Of a stretch of DNA of 64,000 nt, positions 62,557 through 64,000 are shown in pieces. The position numbers and the translations under genes were made by a program. This DNA comes from a virus: positions 248,001-312,000 of the IMG/VR virus record IMGVR_UViG_3300044712_000810; one strand, written 5' to 3'. Within the stretch, counting starts at the first letter, position 1. Each line of letters opens with the position of its first letter. The notes beneath the pieces were generated by a model. That model ran no database searches. It worked only from the letters and a program-made list of their open reading frames with translations, and was not told the origin of the DNA.

Positions 62557-63017
62557 TGATGCATCCTTACAAATCCATCAACGACGTTATTTGGAAGCAC
62601 GAACTGATCGACTTCCAAATTGTTGTACAACGTGTCAAAATCCATACCGTCGTTAAGAGCTTCCAGAAACAGGATCAAATCCCGTCTGGTTTTGATCGTT
62701 GAAAGACGATCATACTTCTGATGGTTACCATATGCAGAACATATGGCGTACATATCGGGTCTGTCAATTGGAACCGCGTTCACAGGTTTGTGCGCATAGA
62801 TATATGAGCCAACGGCTCGACATAATATCTTAAGATTATCCGGCACACCTGTGATCTTCACACCTTTTTCGGTTTTGTCATACCGAAGGTATAAAGCATC
62901 TGAATCAAGTCGAATCACGCGATATCCATTGTCGACTAAACTGAACAGAATGGTTAAGATTTGTTCAATGTTATGAAACGTGATTGAATCATTAATCGAT
63001 GAATACATTTGAAACAT
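62553..63017 (-). CDS. Unknown protein, first gene of minus-strand operon
   Basis: 154 aa from the ATG at 63017, chosen for its GGGAGG ribosome site. Alpha/beta protein without a recognised family. GC-richer codons than the plus-strand neighbours. An inverted promoter motif lies 35 nt upstream. Confidence 0.68.
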   Translation of the reverse strand: MFQMYSSINDSITFHNIEQILTILFSLVDNGYRVIRLDSDALYLRYDKTEKGVKITGVPDNLKILCRAVGSYIYAHKPVNAVPIDRPDMYAICSAYGNHQKYDRLSTIKTRRDLILFLEALNDGMDFDTLYNNLEVDQFVLPNNVVDGFVRMHQ

Positions 63018-63052
63018 GAGGATGCCTCCCAAGTTTATAGGTTAATCTATAC

Positions 63053-63074
63053 TTAAATATTTCTATATAAGTGA
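63053..63074 (-). promoter_or_regulatory. Phage promoter motif, minus strand
   Basis: Reads TCACTTATATAGAAATATTTA on the minus strand. It shares the CACTT-x-TATATAGAAATAT context with the other minus-strand copy at 52051. Confidence 0.7.
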
Positions 63075-63105
63075 ATTGAATATTAAAATAAAAAATGAGG
63101 TAGTT

Positions 63106-63570
63106 ATGGATAATTCATCATTATTAAATAATATTCTGAATTTTTTAAAATTTAATGATAAACGTAATTTTTCTAAACCATTAAAGGAATTACCAAAAGA
63201 TGAAACAAACCCATTTGAAAGTGAAATTGATGAACAAGAATTAAAAACGGAAATAAGTAAACATTTAGACTTATTACCAACAGATGTTTTTGAAATAGAT
63301 TTTGAAAACGTCAAATTAAGTAAACAAGGTTTTAGCGCTTTATTAGAATCCATATTTGAGACTCACAAGAAATCCTTAAATTCATTAGAAGAAGGACAAG
63401 AAGATGAGTTTCATATGGACAATGTTTTTGAAAAGAGACATGTTAAAACATATTATACGATTAAAAAACAACTTGTAATATGTGCATCAATTAACATGTT
63501 ATTAGGTATATTTGAAATTCCCGAAGAACACTGGGAAGTTGACTATAATGATGAAATAAGGTGGCATTAA
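63106..63570 (+). CDS. Unknown protein
   Basis: 154 aa from the ATG at 63106 (ATGAGGT upstream). Acidic, mostly helical, no family recognised. One base separates it from the next gene. Confidence 0.62.
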   Translation: MDNSSLLNNILNFLKFNDKRNFSKPLKELPKDETNPFESEIDEQELKTEISKHLDLLPTDVFEIDFENVKLSKQGFSALLESIFETHKKSLNSLEEGQEDEFHMDNVFEKRHVKTYYTIKKQLVICASINMLLGIFEIPEEHWEVDYNDEIRWH

Positions 63571-63571
63571 A

Positions 63572-64000
63572 ATGAAAATAGCATATTCTGGAACTCATGG
63601 TACTGGGAAAACAACTAAAGTAAGTAAATTATTTAACGAAATTAAAATACAAGAACCTAAAAAAAGTGTCGGATTACTACTAGAAAATGCAAGTTTTAGC
63701 CCACTTCCAATAAATAAAGACACTTCCGAATTATCTCAGTTTTGGATTTTCACAAATCAAATGGCTGAAGAAATTCGTTTACATAATCATTATGACATAC
63801 TTGTAACTGACCGAAGCATCATGGATGCTATTGCATATAGTAAAACAATGGGTTATGATTCATGGAAAGGAATGTTTGAACATGCCAAATATTTCATGAA
63901 TACTTACAATAGAATATACTATGTAAGCATTGAAAATAACGATTATTGGCATAATGATGGTGTTCGAGATGCAGACGATTTAGAATATAGAAGAGATGTT
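63572..64000 (+). CDS. P-loop kinase-like NTPase, cut by window end
   Basis: First 143 aa of a longer gene. Walker A SGTHGTGKTT at residues 6-15, then LVTDRSIMDAIAYS, the D-R-S lid/substrate region typical of deoxynucleoside, thymidylate and NadR-type kinases (AAA_28-like). Without the C-terminus the substrate cannot be assigned. Nucleotide salvage is likely, and nicotinamide riboside kinase is possible given the NAD salvage genes. Confidence 0.72.
   Translation, partial: MKIAYSGTHGTGKTTKVSKLFNEIKIQEPKKSVGLLLENASFSPLPINKDTSELSQFWIFTNQMAEEIRLHNHYDILVTDRSIMDAIAYSKTMGYDSWKGMFEHAKYFMNTYNRIYYVSIENNDYWHNDGVRDADDLEYRRDV

Overview
This window reads as part of the genome of a large, tailed 'jumbo' bacteriophage, most likely an uncultured one. 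The supporting evidence is direct: a phage-type multisubunit RNA polymerase (beta in two separate genes, plus an N-terminal beta-prime gene), a large tRNA arsenal, its own DNA ligase, FEN-like nuclease, SF2 helicase, class II ribonucleotide reductase and tail-spike-like protein, and dense AT-rich genes with ATGA start/stop overlaps. No rRNA, ribosomal protein or host-core gene was seen. The host cannot be named. Two lipobox proteins suggest only that the host has a bacterial lipoprotein pathway.

Layout. 1-4.4 kb: a compact ubiquitin-like conjugation cassette (UBL, two unknown proteins, E2-like, JAB/JAMM peptidase, ThiF/E1-like) of the PRTRC type. 4.4-12.8 kb: a phosphoribosyltransferase, the beta C-terminal gene placed before the beta N-terminal gene, small proteins with a shared C-terminal tail, and an ATP-dependent DNA ligase. 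12.8-17.1 kb: a tail-like protein, an HTH regulator and a GC-richer TerD-TerC-TerB island. 17.1-27.6 kb: nuclease, regulators, a neck-like protein, an SSB-like protein, a chagasin-like inhibitor, a TGT/DpdA-like transglycosylase with QueE, and a DHH phosphoesterase. 27.6-43.1 kb: at least 25 tRNA genes plus four degenerate tRNA-like elements, interspersed with small genes, PD-(D/E)XK and HNH nucleases, CYTH, SGNH, vWA and lipoproteins. 43.1-50.6 kb: a HAD protein, an NAD salvage pair (NAMPT plus NMNAT), an AAA+ ATPase, a Pth2 hydrolase and a ParB-like protein. 50.7-53.3 kb: tail spike region. 53.4-54.0 kb: three consecutive noncoding RNA genes, each with its own promoter motif and terminator. 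54-64 kb: beta-prime N-terminal half, SF2 helicase, (p)ppGpp-hydrolase-like HD protein, Nudix, class II RNR, a minus-strand operon and a kinase-like P-loop protein cut by the window edge.

A recurrent intergenic motif, close to TTTCATATAGAAATAGTA, occurs about 20 times. It lies directly downstream of terminators and upstream of operons, tRNA groups and noncoding RNAs, and it is inverted in front of both minus-strand operons. It is the best candidate for the phage's own promoter.

The most unusual features are the phage ubiquitin-like cassette, three tandem tRNA-Val-like RNAs that have lost both sides of the canonical D-loop/T-loop elbow contact and carry enlarged anticodon loops, the noncoding RNA cluster at 53.4-54.0 kb, a roughly 265-nt structured RNA with a T-arm at 42.8-43.1 kb, and a short C-terminal peptide pattern shared by about 19 otherwise dissimilar small proteins.
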